Of a DNA stretch of 64,000 bases, positions 44,954 to 56,509 are shown one piece after another. A program made the position numbers and the translations under genes. The DNA comes from Macrocystis pyrifera (taxonomy: Eukaryota > Sar > Phaeophyceae > Laminariales > Laminariaceae): positions 6,071,901-6,135,900 of the forward strand of contig JASSKH010000010.1 of the NCBI GenBank assembly GCA_031763025.1, given 5' to 3'. The notes under the pieces were generated by a model. That model was not told where the DNA came from. It saw only the letters and a program-made list of their open reading frames with translations, and did not search any database. The stretch's first letter is position 1. Every line of letters begins with the position of its first letter.

Positions 44954-46559
44954 TAAATCAAATTAGAAAAAAAATCAAGTCAAATTGAAAGAGCCGAAAG
45001 TCCCCGTTAAGATCATATCGGTGACCACCCAGGTCGCGATCTCGCGCCGGGTGCACCGATATAAGCTCGCCCTGCGAGACCGCCAGGCCGCCAGGGGGAG
45101 AAGAGAGGAGGAGGGAGGACTACTCCCAATGGCGTGGGGATGGAATGTAGATGCGGAGTAGGACGCAGGGCGTATAGATACATAGTCGGTGAAAATATAT
45201 CGGTAAAAGGTAGTCGTATTCAATTGAATATACATACGCAAGGAAGGAGAAAAGGTTGGATAAAATTGAGGGTGTTCGACGAATTATGTTAGTTTTTTCA
45301 TCTTGAATGAATAACGCCCTGCACATTGTCAGAAGGCAAATAAAAAAATATATATATAATATTAATAGTAGTTTTCGCATAAAAAGATAAATAGTATAGA
45401 TCGATACACAACATTGACAGCTGCGTGACACTATTTTAGCCTAATCCTATGATATACTACAACAGCAGCACCCCCCCCCATTCTCCTTCCTATTATAGTC
45501 GTAATTCAGATACTGAGTCACATAGCAGGCTCTCCCCTCCCCCGTGTGCCTTGCATTTTTGTTGCGACAAGACTTCGGCCCTTCCTTCCCTCTTCGTCGA
45601 CTCGCTTGCACGTATTTGATCGAAAGTATTTGAACAGTAGTCGCAGAGTAGTATGTAGGTATAGTCTTCGTGAAGGGCGTACGGATAGAACAATTATAGA
45701 TTGGTCGACGACTGCCATACGTACTCAGCACCAGGCTCAACAGTCTCTGAGGGAGGATGTGCTTGTTTTTTGTTCTGTCTTATTTTCTTGTGGGTTGCGG
45801 TTGATGTATCACCATCACATGTACAAAGTAGGTGTTGTCTCCACGTTGATATACTGTCGTTTCTGCTCAACGTCAGTACACCCAGTCCTTCCTGATTCTT
45901 CACCCTATACTGAAAGATACAAATTATGTGGTCACAGGCTGTTGTGAAACAGAGAAAACCAAAATCATCAGAAAATAATCGAGTTAACCATAAGATCATA
46001 CGAGTACGCACTGTAACTGAAAACAGGAATCTGGAAATGAGACAGAACGCAATGAAAGAGTATGAAATATTGAAAAAAGTACACGTGGTGGAGAAGAACA
46101 ACTGCTGCTGCACGAGCGGACGAAGCACCACCAAGAAAAGGAGAGGGAAACACATGGAGGAGGTCGGAGAAGAAAAGATGTAGAGAGCAATACGGGCAAG
46201 AAACTCAAAACCATTCCCAGGGTACCTGTGGTACTGCGCAAGGCAGAAAATTAGCGTAGATTGCTACCTCGTCTGCTACATAGTCGAGCCGGGCACCTTG
46301 CCGCACGAAATACCATCTTCTTTCTACTCCTGACAGCGCAGAACGGTATGAAGAGCCAGTACTAATGCTGTCGCCCCCCCCCCCCGCCCCCAGGAAGAAG
46401 ACTAAAACAGACCTGAACGAAAAATACTTCGGTGGAAACTCGGTGCAGTGATAAGACATACTCTACTTACTAGTCGTACCCGATGCCTTGCTACACGACC
46501 TGCCATTTCGTTTCTGCCTCTCTCGACTACGGTATCAGTACGGCTGCCCCCCTCCCCGC

Positions 46560-47180
46560 TCCCTTGTCACCGATGGTCCGTCCGCGGCTTCCGCTATAGA
46601 CGGTCATATCCGCGTGGCACGGCTGGCTTTGGTCGTGTTGCGACTTTCGACCCCAGCGCATCTGCAGAAACTAATCCCGACAGCCCACCGTTGCACTGCT
46701 GTTTGTAACTCCGCACGAGTCTAACAATGCTACGTGGGACGGAGGCGGACGGTCGCCTGTGGGGGGGCTCCGTTCGCCAAGGGAACGAGGGGCGGCAGAC
46801 GTGACGCATCGTCGATGATGGTTGTCAGGAAATTTTCGGACGGCCGTGGTCACGTAAACCGGCCGAACTGAGCTCGTAGGTTGCGTACGTGTATCTGTAC
46901 GCAGCCTACGATATCCGTTTAGTCGCTAAACGCGACCACGGCCGCCCGATAATCCCCTGTAGACCATCACAGACGACGCGCTAGGTCGGCCATTCCTCGC
47001 TGCCCTCGCGAGCGGGGCTCCCCATCCGTCGAGCGTCCGTCTACGTCCCACGTAGCATTGCTAGATTCGTGCGGAGTTACATACAGCAGTGCAACGATGG
47101 GGTGTCTTGACTTGTTTATATGTGCGCAACCTACGAGCTCAGCTCGGTAGACGCACGCGACCACGCCCGTCTGATAATCA
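46560..47180. repeat. repeat D as a large inverted repeat (foldback)
   Basis: Arms about 46680-46888 and 46900-47105 are imperfect reverse complements around a short spacer: GAGCTCGTAGGTTGCGTAC against GTACGCAGCCTACGATATC, and GTTGCACTGCTGTTTGTAAC against GTTACATACAGCAGTGCAAC. No transposase visible. Confidence 0.75.
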
Positions 47181-47399
47181 CCTGTAGACCATCACCGACA
47201 TCACCACCACCACCGCCGCGAAAGGCTTGCTCCGCGGAAGGAACATATCAGCGACAGGGGGGGGGGGGGTAACGCTCTCCAACACGAGGATGCCTCCCAG
47301 GGAGCGGATGGTGTCACCGAATCCGACGACCTCAAATTGAGGAACTACGTTGACGTGGTCGTTACCCATGGTCCCGACGCCCATTTCTGGGCCGCCCCC

Positions 47400-47660
47400 G
47401 GCGCATCTATTTGGTTGGCTAACGTCTCAGCAGAAGAGCCGGGGAAGAGCCGGGGAACAGGAGGGGAGATAAGGTCCACCGCACCCGGCGACATCCGCCG
47501 GAGAGGGCATGGTCACGTTCGCGTTTTCCTCTTCTCCAAGGAGTCCCGTAACTGATGGAGCCGCGCCGCGTCCTGCCTCGACGGTCTCGCCGGATGCATA
47601 GTACCCGCACCATCGTCGTCCCGCACCGCGTGCGGTGCCACAGCGGGAGGAGGGAAGAAG
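47400..47660 (-). pseudogene. decayed copy of the kinase tail
   Basis: Minus-strand VAPHAVRDDDGAGT matches the kinase tail units (VPHAVDEEGGAGAAVP, VEPHVERERDGAGADVP). Further on, GSSAETLANQIDAPG matches PASPAEVLANHMANT of the tail end. The frames are scrambled. Probably the 3' end of the second kinase locus. Confidence 0.5.
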
Positions 47661-47717
47661 GAAGGAAGGAAAGAAGGAAGGAAGGAAGGAAAGAAGGAAG
47701 GAAGGAAGGAAGGAAGA
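47650..47717. repeat. (GGAA)n microsatellite
   Basis: GGAAGGAAGGAAAGAAGGAA-type run of about 65 bp. Confidence 0.9.
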
Positions 47718-47999
47718 AATCGACGGAATTGGTCGCGCTGACATCAGGTCAACATTGCACCGGCGATGATGTCCTTTCTCTCCCTGGACAGAACCACAGA
47801 TGAAAAACAACAGAAACCAAAAAGGCAATGCCAAAGCACATCCAGCGTACAGAGGGGCGAAGTCGACTCCGACTTGGTGCCTCTCAATACAGGGCGCAAC
47901 CGTGTGCAGACGTTGCCGTTTTCGCAGGGGGCGTTGCAGCCACAACTGAAATATCGTCGATATATATCACACAAAACCCAGTTCTGCACAACCTACAGC

Positions 48000-50250
48000 A
48001 GGTCTCCGTAGCTAAACGTGCCTCCCTCGCTCTCGCGGCCTACATGCCTGAGGAGATCCCTGAGCGCGTCTCCGACAGCCGCCGCCGCCATCCTCAAGGA
48101 AAGCACCCTGCCTCAAGCCTTCAGACTTCTCTTGCTGGCCGCCCGTCCATCCAAGTGTGCAGTCTAACACATGCAGGGGTAGTAACAGGGGGAAATATAC
48201 AAAACCGCTCGATCAAGATTGTCCGCTCGAGGCGCTGGCTCTAGCCCAGAGGGTTCCCCACGTGTTTTGGCGGAGGCGCATACGCTGCTCTTTACACTGG
48301 TAGTACCGCAAAATGCATCTCATTCGAATTTCAAGTGCGTTATCCCCGAATTACACGATGCAGCAGGTTTTCAAAGGGTCAAGCTTCACGGGCGCCGCGA
48401 TGGTGTCGTTATTCTGGACCCTTCGCGGCTTCCCGGCCGTGTTGATACTCCTATTTACGGAGGACCATAGTAAATAGGACCTACTGTACACACAAAAACC
48501 TACATTTTTCCCTATTTTTACTAACCATATTTGGTCCTATTTAAAAATGACGCTTCTGCCGGGGTCAATCAACTATCATGATCATGATCAAAACCGTGAG
48601 TTTGCCGGGCTGTTGAACCTGTGTTGACACAGAGGGACGCTCGTCCTCAGGATTTCAAGCTAGACTGACATGCTACCACCTATAGCACCGCACGAGCTCT
48701 GCCGTTGTCCGACAGTTTGCGTTCAAGAAGCTGCAAGATGCCAAGTAGCTGTGCCTAAAAAAAAACGAAAGCGAAAACGGAGGGAATAAGATGGCGATGG
48801 TCCCCGTTCACCATAGCACGTGGCATGCACGCCGTAAGCGACAACCGTCGGATTGCTCGCCCGCAAAGGTTGGTGGGTAAGCACCGGTACGCCCTTTTCT
48901 CCCTCCGGTTGCTTAAGTCTTTTTTATACATTATTTTACACCCCCGGCTTGGGCATAGCTAAACCGGCCATTGCAAGGGCCGCCACTAACGCGTTTTTCC
49001 AAATATAGTTTGACAAGCACGATGTTATAGCTTCATGAAAAAAGGGGCAAATCTTCGAACGGCCGTCAAAGTATTACTGGTACTGCCAGTATACCCAGTA
49101 TACGTTGCAAGTACAGCACCTGAGAGTGCATCCGTGCCTCAGCGTACGTCATGCCCAAAATACTGGGTATGCCCAGTACCTCGAAGTATGCTCTGTCGAA
49201 AGGTTTCGGCGTATCTCAGAGTACGATACCGTATGGCCAACTAGTTGAATACGCCGCAATGCCTCACATTAGACCATGCCTGAAAATACTGTTTCACTGT
49301 AGTGCTGTACTCTGCTGGTGATGGTTACCTGGTACAAGTTATGTATATATGTGTGTGCTTTACATTAAACCATTATTTCTACCCGTCGACATGCAGCACA
49401 ACGAGTGTCCGTGCCGATTCGTCAATCCTAGAGAGTTACAAGTTAGGTGGTCACAAAACTACGCCACAGAGATGCTACATTGTTATGCAGTAAGAAGGGT
49501 AAACAACGCAATGCTATGTCATCCTACTGGATACGACAGACACGACATACACATTCTATAAATTAGAGCTAACAAAAGGTAAAAAAAAATAAAATAAAAA
49601 AGAAAGAAACAAATGAACAAATCAAAGAGAAACGAAAGGAAAGAGAAAAGAAAACTAGGTCGAGCCTCCCTCAGGAGATGGGGTAGAGACTTACAAGAAA
49701 CGATAGTGACGCAAAGAAAGCACCACTACATACTACAGTATATACAACTAGAGTAAGACTAAGAACCAACGGAAATAACAGGCAAATCGAAGAACCAAAC
49801 ACCGTCCATGTAGCCGCAGAAATTTGTGTTACGAGTAACATAGCCAGGTTCTCCCTACTAGGCGGTCTGGTACCTTGCTACCCTGTCTACCGTCTCCGTC
49901 CTGCATTCATCAACTACTATGCCCCACCCCCGGAGAGGATGCGTCAGACAATACGAAACAAGCAAAGCAGGCTCGCCATCCACCCACGCCACACGACTCC
50001 TTTCGCAAGGACAAGAAGCAAGAAAGATAAAGTAAAAAACGAAAATTATTGAGGATCAAACGCAAACATAAAAAGAAGACAAGGCAGTGCAGGACAGTAA
50101 TACCAGTACCAAAACAGCCAGTATGCCCAGTACATGTCGCCAGTACCAGTACTTCGGAGTATGTATATATCGCCAGTACCAGTACTTCGGGCAGTACCAG
50201 GTACCTCAGAGTACGCTGTGCCCAATTGATGGGTACGCCCAGTACCCTCA
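48000..50250. other. no gene recognised
   Basis: Holds the truncated MITE at 48.45 kb. Clusters of CCAGTAC and GTACTTCGGAGTA words occur at 49080-49200 and 50100-50240, which resemble each other and may be a degraded repeat. A poly-purine stretch runs 49580-49680. Confidence 0.4.
48452..48545. mobile_element. MITE family A, copy 5 (3' truncated)
   Basis: Left end TTTACGGAGGACCATAGTAA is intact. The core matches, but the right terminal repeat stops after TTGGTCCTATTT. Confidence 0.7.
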
Positions 50251-50259
50251 AGATTTTTT

Positions 50260-50970
50260 CAAATCTCACGGGTCGGGTCGGGTCGGGTCAAGAATTTCCA
50301 AATATCACGGGTCGGGTCAGGTCGGGTCAAGCGGTGATGAAAAGCTCGCGGATCGGGTCAGGTCATGATCCGCGAGAAACGGGTCACTCGTGGGTCGGGC
50401 CAGCATGACCCGCGAGTTATTTTCTGCTGACCAGTGGGTCGTCGCGCATCCGGTGCGCGGATCCGACACTTAAAACGCTTCCCGCTCTCTTACCCCAAGG
50501 CTTCTCTTGTACCAATATTAAGTTATACTCCTTTGATATCATATTCAAGCATTACACATATCAAAACATCGCCAAATAGACGCATGCCCGCACCCATCCA
50601 TACCAACTACAGTCAGGCCACATATCGCTGAGGGGCACAAAAATAAACATTAATTATTTTTGAAGTGTCGGCCCACGGGCAGAATCCACGGCGCGAGCCT
50701 GCGGGTCAAGATTTAACGGTCTCGCGGGTCAAGGTGACCCGACCCGCATGAAACCCGTGTCTCACGGGTCAATCGGAAGGTGGCGGGTAGGGTCGGGTCG
50801 GGAGATTTTCAAATATCTCGGGTCGGATCGGGTCCACAGTTATTTAAATATCGCGGGCCGGGTCTGGTCAAGAGGCTTTCAAGATCTGGCGGGTCGGGCT
50901 ATGTGAAGTCAACATACCTCAATCTTTTCGATTAGCTGACCCGACCCGACCCGAGGGGTTTGACCTGACA
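50260..50970. repeat. GGGTC/GGTCG array element with inverted right end
   Basis: Many CGGGTCGGGTC words at 50270-50410 and 50700-50900, then the reverse form GACCCGACCCGACCCGAG at about 50940. A unique 250-bp interior separates the two halves. Guanine runs are mostly three, so quadruplex formation is possible. Confidence 0.6.
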
Positions 50971-51317
50971 CGCGAGAAGCCCTGATTATTTGCACCACGA
51001 AGTGTCGTGTCTTCGCTTTTTTGAATGAAAGACACAAGCAAAAAACATGGGGTCAAAGATAATTAGTTGACGACAGTATGCGTGTCACCATTGTGACCAT
51101 GCACTACTACTAGCTGATAGCGATGGGCTATTCTGAGGTCGTTATCAACAACAAGAAACAAAATGCGTCATCATTCGACATGCGTACAGATAACAATCTT
51201 GGCATCTCACCGCCAAACCTTACGTCGCGATACAGATTCTTCAAACAGTTGTCACCATACACCGGAACCCCCTTCCTTGCAGTCATCATAAGTCATAACT
51301 TACCGCTGTGATCGTCT

Positions 51318-51450
51318 TGAGTCCGTACTCTCTTTGGTCTTCTTGCAGCGCCTGCAATGGACGATACCGAACCCCTCTTCCCCTAGGACGACGGTGCCAT
51401 CGAAACGCTGATGTACGAGGGTGCACCCATTCGCCGGAAACTCGCGCCTA
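51318..51450 (-). pseudogene. second minus-strand P-loop exon copy, frameshifted
   Basis: ACACRREFPANG-type lead, HQRFDGTVVLGEEGFGIVHC and RRCKKTK. The YGLKTITA part is in another frame, before GTAAGT. Tandem with the copy at 51.5-51.66 kb. Confidence 0.65.
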
Positions 51451-51489
51451 CACGCGCAAGCGCCGTCCTCTCTCCCTGGATACTCTTCC

Positions 51490-51660
51490 TTCCAGCCATC
51501 ACAGCTCACCGGTTTGATGATCTCGATGGCGTTGAAAGTTTTCGTTTTCTTGCACGCCCGCCGTGGACGATCCCGAACCCCCCCCATCCAAGGACTCCCG
51601 TGTCCTCGAAACGCTCCAGCGGGTGAACGAACCCGTTGCCTGCTATATAGTTCACGCTTG
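51490..51660 (-). pseudogene. P-loop exon copy, minus strand, frameshifted
   Basis: LERFEDTGVLGWGGFGIVHG, then one base lost, then ACKKTKTFNAIEIIKP before GTGAGC. It forms an inverted pair with the plus-strand copy, meeting at about 51661. Confidence 0.65.
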
Positions 51661-51661
51661 C

Positions 51662-51828
51662 ACGAGCGAATTTGCGCGTGCAAGGGTGAACTAGCAGGCA
51701 ACGGGTTCACTAACCCGATGGAGCGTTTTGAAGACACCAAAGTCCTCGGCAGGGGAAAGTTTGGCATCGTCCACCGAGGGAGGTGCAAGAAGACCAAAGC
51801 TTTGTACGCGATCAAAACCATTGAGCTG
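51662..51828 (+). CDS. P-loop exon copy, plus strand, intact frame
   Basis: CACKGELAGNGFTNPMERFE, then DTKVLGRGKFGIVHRGRCKK, then ALYAIKTIEL before GTGAGC. The frame is open and VAIK-type Lys is kept; the third P-loop Gly is Lys (GRGKFG). Opposite strand to the rest of the locus. Confidence 0.6.
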
Positions 51829-52285
51829 GTGAGCCGTGATCGGTGATGTCTGACAGGAAAGCCAGTGTATGGTGGCATGTTGCTTATAGGGGGACTTGTA
51901 TCGCCACGCAAGGTTCGGCGGTGATGCCAAGATTGCTACGTGTGCGGAAACGATCACGCATTGTGTTTGATGTTGAGAATGACTTCACAAGGTCTCATCG
52001 CCATCATCTACTCCGTGGTCACAATGACGACAAACACGTCGCCGTCACCTAACTATCCCAAGCCCGTGTTTGTTTTTGGGTGGCTTCAACGGGCCAGAGG
52101 ACAACCGAGCTTGGGTGCCCAAGTGTCTCGGAAGTCCCACCGCAATCACGTCAGCAACGAAAAGGGCCAGAGCTGCTGTGCCTCTAGCCGGCTGCGGAGG
52201 GGAAGGGTTACGTGTCGGAAACACACTGTAAACCTGGACGGCGTGCCGGTCTGAGTTTTCGGCAAGGAAACAAAAGATCATCATG

Positions 52286-52385
52286 TTTTGACCCCTAGGT
52301 CTAATGGTAGCAGTAGGCGCGTTGGTGACGCCGCGATTTTATCCAATGCATTAGCAGTACTCAGGAGTGCGCTGTTTCGATGCCG
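52286..52385 (+). other. tRNA-like A/B-box remnant, possible SINE head
   Basis: GTCTAATGGTAGCAGTAGG with TTTCGATGCCGATCG about 60 bp on. It has no clover-leaf and no tail. A similar GTGGTAAGCGCGTTGGTCTT lies at 8397. Confidence 0.2.
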
Positions 52386-52640
52386 ATCGAAAAAGCAGTG
52401 ACGTGAAAATCTGCCCGGCATGGCGCACATCGTCTGATACCATTTTTTTGTTGGGTTAGCTACTGTAAATACAATGATTTTGGCCCTTTCCAAAGTTCGT
52501 TTCAGGTACCTTGACCGACAGCATGCCTACCCAGAATTTTCTCGCTAGTAATAGACTTGCTTGATGTTCAAGCTCGTCGTTGTTCTTAGTCCCTAGCGGG
52601 TGTCTCGGTACTCAGACCTCGATCACTGCCGCCCCGCTTT

Positions 52641-52917
52641 GCCGTCTCCCCGAGCTAGGCGCTCAACGAAACCCTCACGCGCCGAGTTGAAGCCCTGCAG
52701 AACATGGCTAATTCGAACGCGTGGGCCGATGAGGTGTGCGAGACGGCGGTACAGGTCTACGGCTGCACAGACCAGCCGTAGACCTGTTTGACCAGCCGCA
52801 GACCTGTACAGCCGTCTCGCACACCTCATCGGCCCACGCTGTCAAATCAGGCTTGTCCTTCAGTACTTCAATTCTGCGCTTTAGCCCTTTGTCGAGCGCC
52901 TAGCTCCAGGAGACGGC
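52641..52917. repeat. inverted repeat of the c3 coiled-coil exon
   Basis: Plus-strand copy 52659-52733 (ALNETLTRRVEALQNMANSN) and minus-strand copy 52825-52899 (ALDKGLKRRIEVLKDKPDLT) face away from a centre near 52779. Both keep CTAG acceptors and WADE/GTGTGCGAG ends. Confidence 0.82.
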
Positions 52918-53290
52918 AAAGCGCGACGATAGTGGTCGAGGCTGAGTGCACCGCAGACAACGACAAGGAACCACCCAAAAAAACAGCAAGATCAAACAAT
53001 AAACTTGCGGGATCGTTTTGGGTGCTGTCGGTGTTCGCACCCTGCACGAACTTTGGCAGGGGCCGAAACCAGTGCATGTAGCTAACCCAGCGCATCTAAC
53101 AACACGCGAAAAGTGCATTTGCCGTAGCGAGTGTTGTTCTTGGTATCGTGTGGAAATGATCCACGTTGCGTACTTTTTCCTGGCTGGTGAACCGTACAAC
53201 ACCAAAAGCAAGCCACTACGGCGCCACATAACCACACGCCACGCATGGACTACCCGATGTCCCTTGCAATGCAGTGAAACAAAAACAAAC

Positions 53291-53373
53291 CTGCGCAACA
53301 GCAAGGGCGTCCGTCTTGTCCTTCAGCATATCAGGCAGAGCTTTTGACGCCAGTTTCTTTGTGCAAGTCGGTC
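53291..53373 (-). pseudogene. c2-like exon, broken
   Basis: Aligns base for base with 42299-42382 but is 83 instead of 84 nt. The acceptor AG is GG. The donor CAG/GTTTG is kept. Confidence 0.65.
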
Positions 53374-53768
53374 CCAAGGCAAAAGGGTTATCTAAGGACG
53401 CATCGACACAGCGAGAAGTCTGAGCTACAAAAACTGTTATCGTTTGGTTCGGTGGGATATCAGAGTGCTTACGAATGATCTGATACATGTGTATCCCACA
53501 TTGTGAATCGCAGGTTCGGAATAAAATATCGCGCGTGCACACATGAGGCGTAGTACATAATTTGCGGTTATCAAACCCACTGCAGCCCATGCCAGAGCAC
53601 CGCGGGTTATTTGCCGCTGTGCTTCTCGTGAAATTGACACGGGGATATTCGTCACGCGCGGTTGCGTGAACAGACAAACTTGTCAACTAATGCTTTTCAG
53701 CACAACGCGCCAGCAGCAGCCCAGGCATATCCTAAAAATCACACCAAACGCTAAAAATGGCGACTCAC

Positions 53769-53987
53769 CGTGACCAACTCTTGGTCCCTCTCGGCTTCCT
53801 CCGCTCGTTGTCGATGCACCACAGCCCCTCCCTCCGTTTTGACCACGCGTTTCCTCCAATACTCGTGTTCATTCCTGGTCTTTCTTCGGACATCCTGCAG
53901 TTGCTCGGCCAGCACAGGTTCTCTCGGACTAGCGTCAGCTACATCCGAGTGGATGAAGTCGATACTCGCCCGAGATAGCTGTGCTGT
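53769..53987 (-). CDS. c1-like coiled-coil exon of second kinase locus
   Basis: 73 codons, phase 0, between CGCTCAG and ACG/GTGAGT. Contains EPVLAEQLQDVRRKTRNEHE and HRQRAEEAERDQELVT, matching QRAGNAERGRQLAT of c1 at 43 kb. The frame is intact, unlike the rest of the locus. Confidence 0.55.
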
Positions 53988-54480
53988 CTGAGCGAGTCTA
54001 CAGGATACTCCAAGAAAAGGTTCACAATGGACACGAGTTTGGGAGGAAGCGCGTAGGTGAAAAAAGGGAGAAGTTGTGCTGCACAGGCAACGAGCGAGGG
54101 AAGCCAAGAGGGACTTCAGGTTGGTCACTAGGGTGAGTCGCTTTTCAACGCTTGTTAAGCGGTAAGAGTCACGACGACAGCTAGCAAAAACATTGGTTGA
54201 GGCGGTTGCTGCTGCTGCTGGTCGTAGCTGGTATTGTGGCAGCGAGATTGACCCCCAAAAAACGTACGTCGAATGACAACAGTACAGGGCCACATTCTAA
54301 GAAGGAAGGGGCGTCGTGTGTGCCGGATGGAGCGAACAATTTCGAAAGGGTGAGGAATTCCAAACGTATTTACGTATCTTTCGGCCGAGTGGAAGGCCGA
54401 TTTGGGGCCTTAGATTACCGGTAAACATCACATGCTCCCACGACCTAATTCGATTTCGAATATAAAATCGATAGCTCTTA

Positions 54481-55256
54481 GGGCCCGTCTTAACGAGAAA
54501 CCTTTTTTCATGATAATCGAATAGGAAGAAATGAATTTGGTTTGATTTAAATAGAATTTCGCGAAAACTTTGCCTGGGGTCCTATCGAGGAATAGCGCAC
54601 TAGAAAAAAAAATGAATAACGCACAAGGGTCAACGAACACCCGAGGGCAACCAACGAGGCGAACGACGGCCCGCGTCCTCCTCGGGGCGCCGCGGTCAGC
54701 GGCCGATTGTTTCTGCCGGCACCGCCGAGAAGGCTATCGCTTTTGGGATGTCTTGGGTGGCTGGCGCAGCCGCGAAGCCCAACGCAGGCAGCAGTGACGG
54801 GGATACAGCGATCGAACTTCAGAGGTTTGCGAGGCAAACAGGGATGAAAAACTGGGCTTGCGACGGACTTGTAATGCTTTTAGGCACCGCGGATGGTCTA
54901 CTCCGTGCTAGGGACCGTCGGACCTCGTGCTGCGGCTGCTCCGGTGGCCCTGTCTCTCGGGAATGGTGGATCTCACCTGTGAAGCAGTCGATGAAACAGC
55001 TCAAGTTTGCATGGCTTGCTTCGGTTCCAGGAACATGCCACGTCGAGTTGGACAAACTCTCCAAATTGAACAACACGAAGAGCAAAAAAAGTCCCAAAAG
55101 ACTTCTTGTCGAAATCGTTTTTGTTCGTTTTATTTGAGTCAAAAGTCAAAACGCCTGCTTGGTGATTCACTTTTCGACCAATCAGATGCAAACCAAATCA
55201 AGCGAAAAATAATACTGGTGGAGTAGAATAAAAAATGTTCTCGTTAATATGGGCCC
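54481..55256. mobile_element. PIF/Harbinger-like element 1, 776 bp, non-autonomous
   Basis: Left GGGCCCGTCTTAACGAGAA and right (complement) GGGCCCATATTAACGAGAA, flanked by TTA on both sides (54478-54480, 55257-55259). The interior shares GGGATGTCTTGGGTGGCTGG, AAGTCCCAAAAGACTTCTTG and CCAATCAGATGCAAA with element 2. No transposase domain seen. Confidence 0.82.
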
Positions 55257-55259
55257 TTA

Positions 55260-56123
55260 GAGCCCATCTTAACGGGGAACACTAAATTTCGTTATTTGGA
55301 AATAAAATTTCAATTCCAATGCATTATAGTTTGATTTCGGAAAAAAAAAGTGTTTGTATCCTATCGGGAAACCGCGCATTCATTGTCAAACAAAACAAAT
55401 CGAAACAACCTGGAATAACGCAGCGCGTCGCACAACGCCCAGCCGACAAACAGCGACGAGCGTAGACGAGAGCGAAGGTTTGCATTGTCGCGTGCGCGGC
55501 GCCGCCAGCATTTTTTTTTTTTTTTGTTGGCGCAGGATAGGAAGCTATCACTCTCAGGGTGTCTTGGGTGGGCGGAGGGAGCCCTCAAGCGCCACGTGCG
55601 GAACAGCAACGGTGGTGCAGCTATCGAGGTCTCGAGCGTATCCTCTGTTTTTTTTTTGCTCGTTTGCTCGGTTTTCGTGATGGTTGCCCGATCGAGCAGG
55701 CCGAAAAATTGGGCTTGCGGCCGCCATGATTTCTTGAGGCGCCACCGCCGGGGTACGATGTGATATGGTTTGTGGCCGTGGGCGCGGCTATTGCTCTGGT
55801 CGCCAGTCGTTGAGATTCACGTGTTATCGCCTCGACGGTGGTCACCGAAGCGGCCAAGAATCACCCCCAGACTCCACCGGGGGTACTGACCCACCATCAA
55901 CATGCTACATCAAGGCTGATCAACTCCGAAATTCGATATTGAAATTAGAAAAATCACACGAAAAAAGTCCCAAAAGACTTTTCACTCAAATTGATTTTTT
56001 CTAATTTGCCCCTTCGAATCCTGCCTGGTCGTTCACTCTCCGGCCAATCAGATGTAAATTAAAATAGAAAAAAAAAAATCGAACCAAATTGAAAGGACCA
56101 AAAGCCCTATATAAGATGGGCCC
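55260..56123. mobile_element. PIF/Harbinger-like element 2, 864 bp, non-autonomous
   Basis: Starts GAGCCCATCTTAACGGGGAA and ends ATAAGATGGGCCC, then TTA. It shares the single TTA at 55257-55259 with element 1, so the two abut. Interior homologous to element 1. Confidence 0.82.
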
Positions 56124-56509
56124 TTAACAAGATCAATCGAATGAGCTCTTTTACACGGCGAGGTTCAAAATGTAGCGTTCGTGGTGGCGTCGCTGCAGAG
56201 GGTATTTCATGGGACCAAGTAAGCGAAACTCTCGATAACTGACAGCGACCCGCATAAAAACTTCCCGCGCACTCCTTGGAAATTTCTGGATGCAGTTTCG
56301 TTTGCCCCCAAGCCCCCGTATTAAAGCATTCCCTGGTATGTCACCGGAACAAAACGGATCCAGCCCTAAATAAAACTTCTACCCCGAAACTCATGCATAG
56401 ACCTACATACATCATCAGCGTAGAATAATGCATACGAAAACAAGTAAAAAATATCAGGGGCGATACGGAATGAAATTAGATAATATATATATGTATATTT
56501 GCGGGGGGC

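Larger units (their letters stand above)
43025..46550. other. region between kinase 5' exons and repeat D
   Basis: Beyond repeat D (43.7 kb) and the Harbinger-like MITE I recognise nothing coding. A CTACTACTAC run lies at 44330 and a C tract at 46376-46386. The kinase start codon and promoter should be here or further right. Confidence 0.4.
51310..53987 (-). pseudogene. rearranged second kinase locus (tandem paralogue of 41.2-43.0 kb)
   Basis: In order from the right: c1-like exon (53769-53987, in frame), c2-like (53291-53373, one base short, acceptor CTAG changed to TTGG), c3-like (52825-52899 plus an inverted extra copy), P-loop exon start CCGGCTAGAGGC (52191 down), then P-loop segments at 51.3-51.85 kb. 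Introns also match: the segment at 53.05 kb resembles 42.0 kb. The frame losses and missing splice site make a functional kinase unlikely here. Confidence 0.75.
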
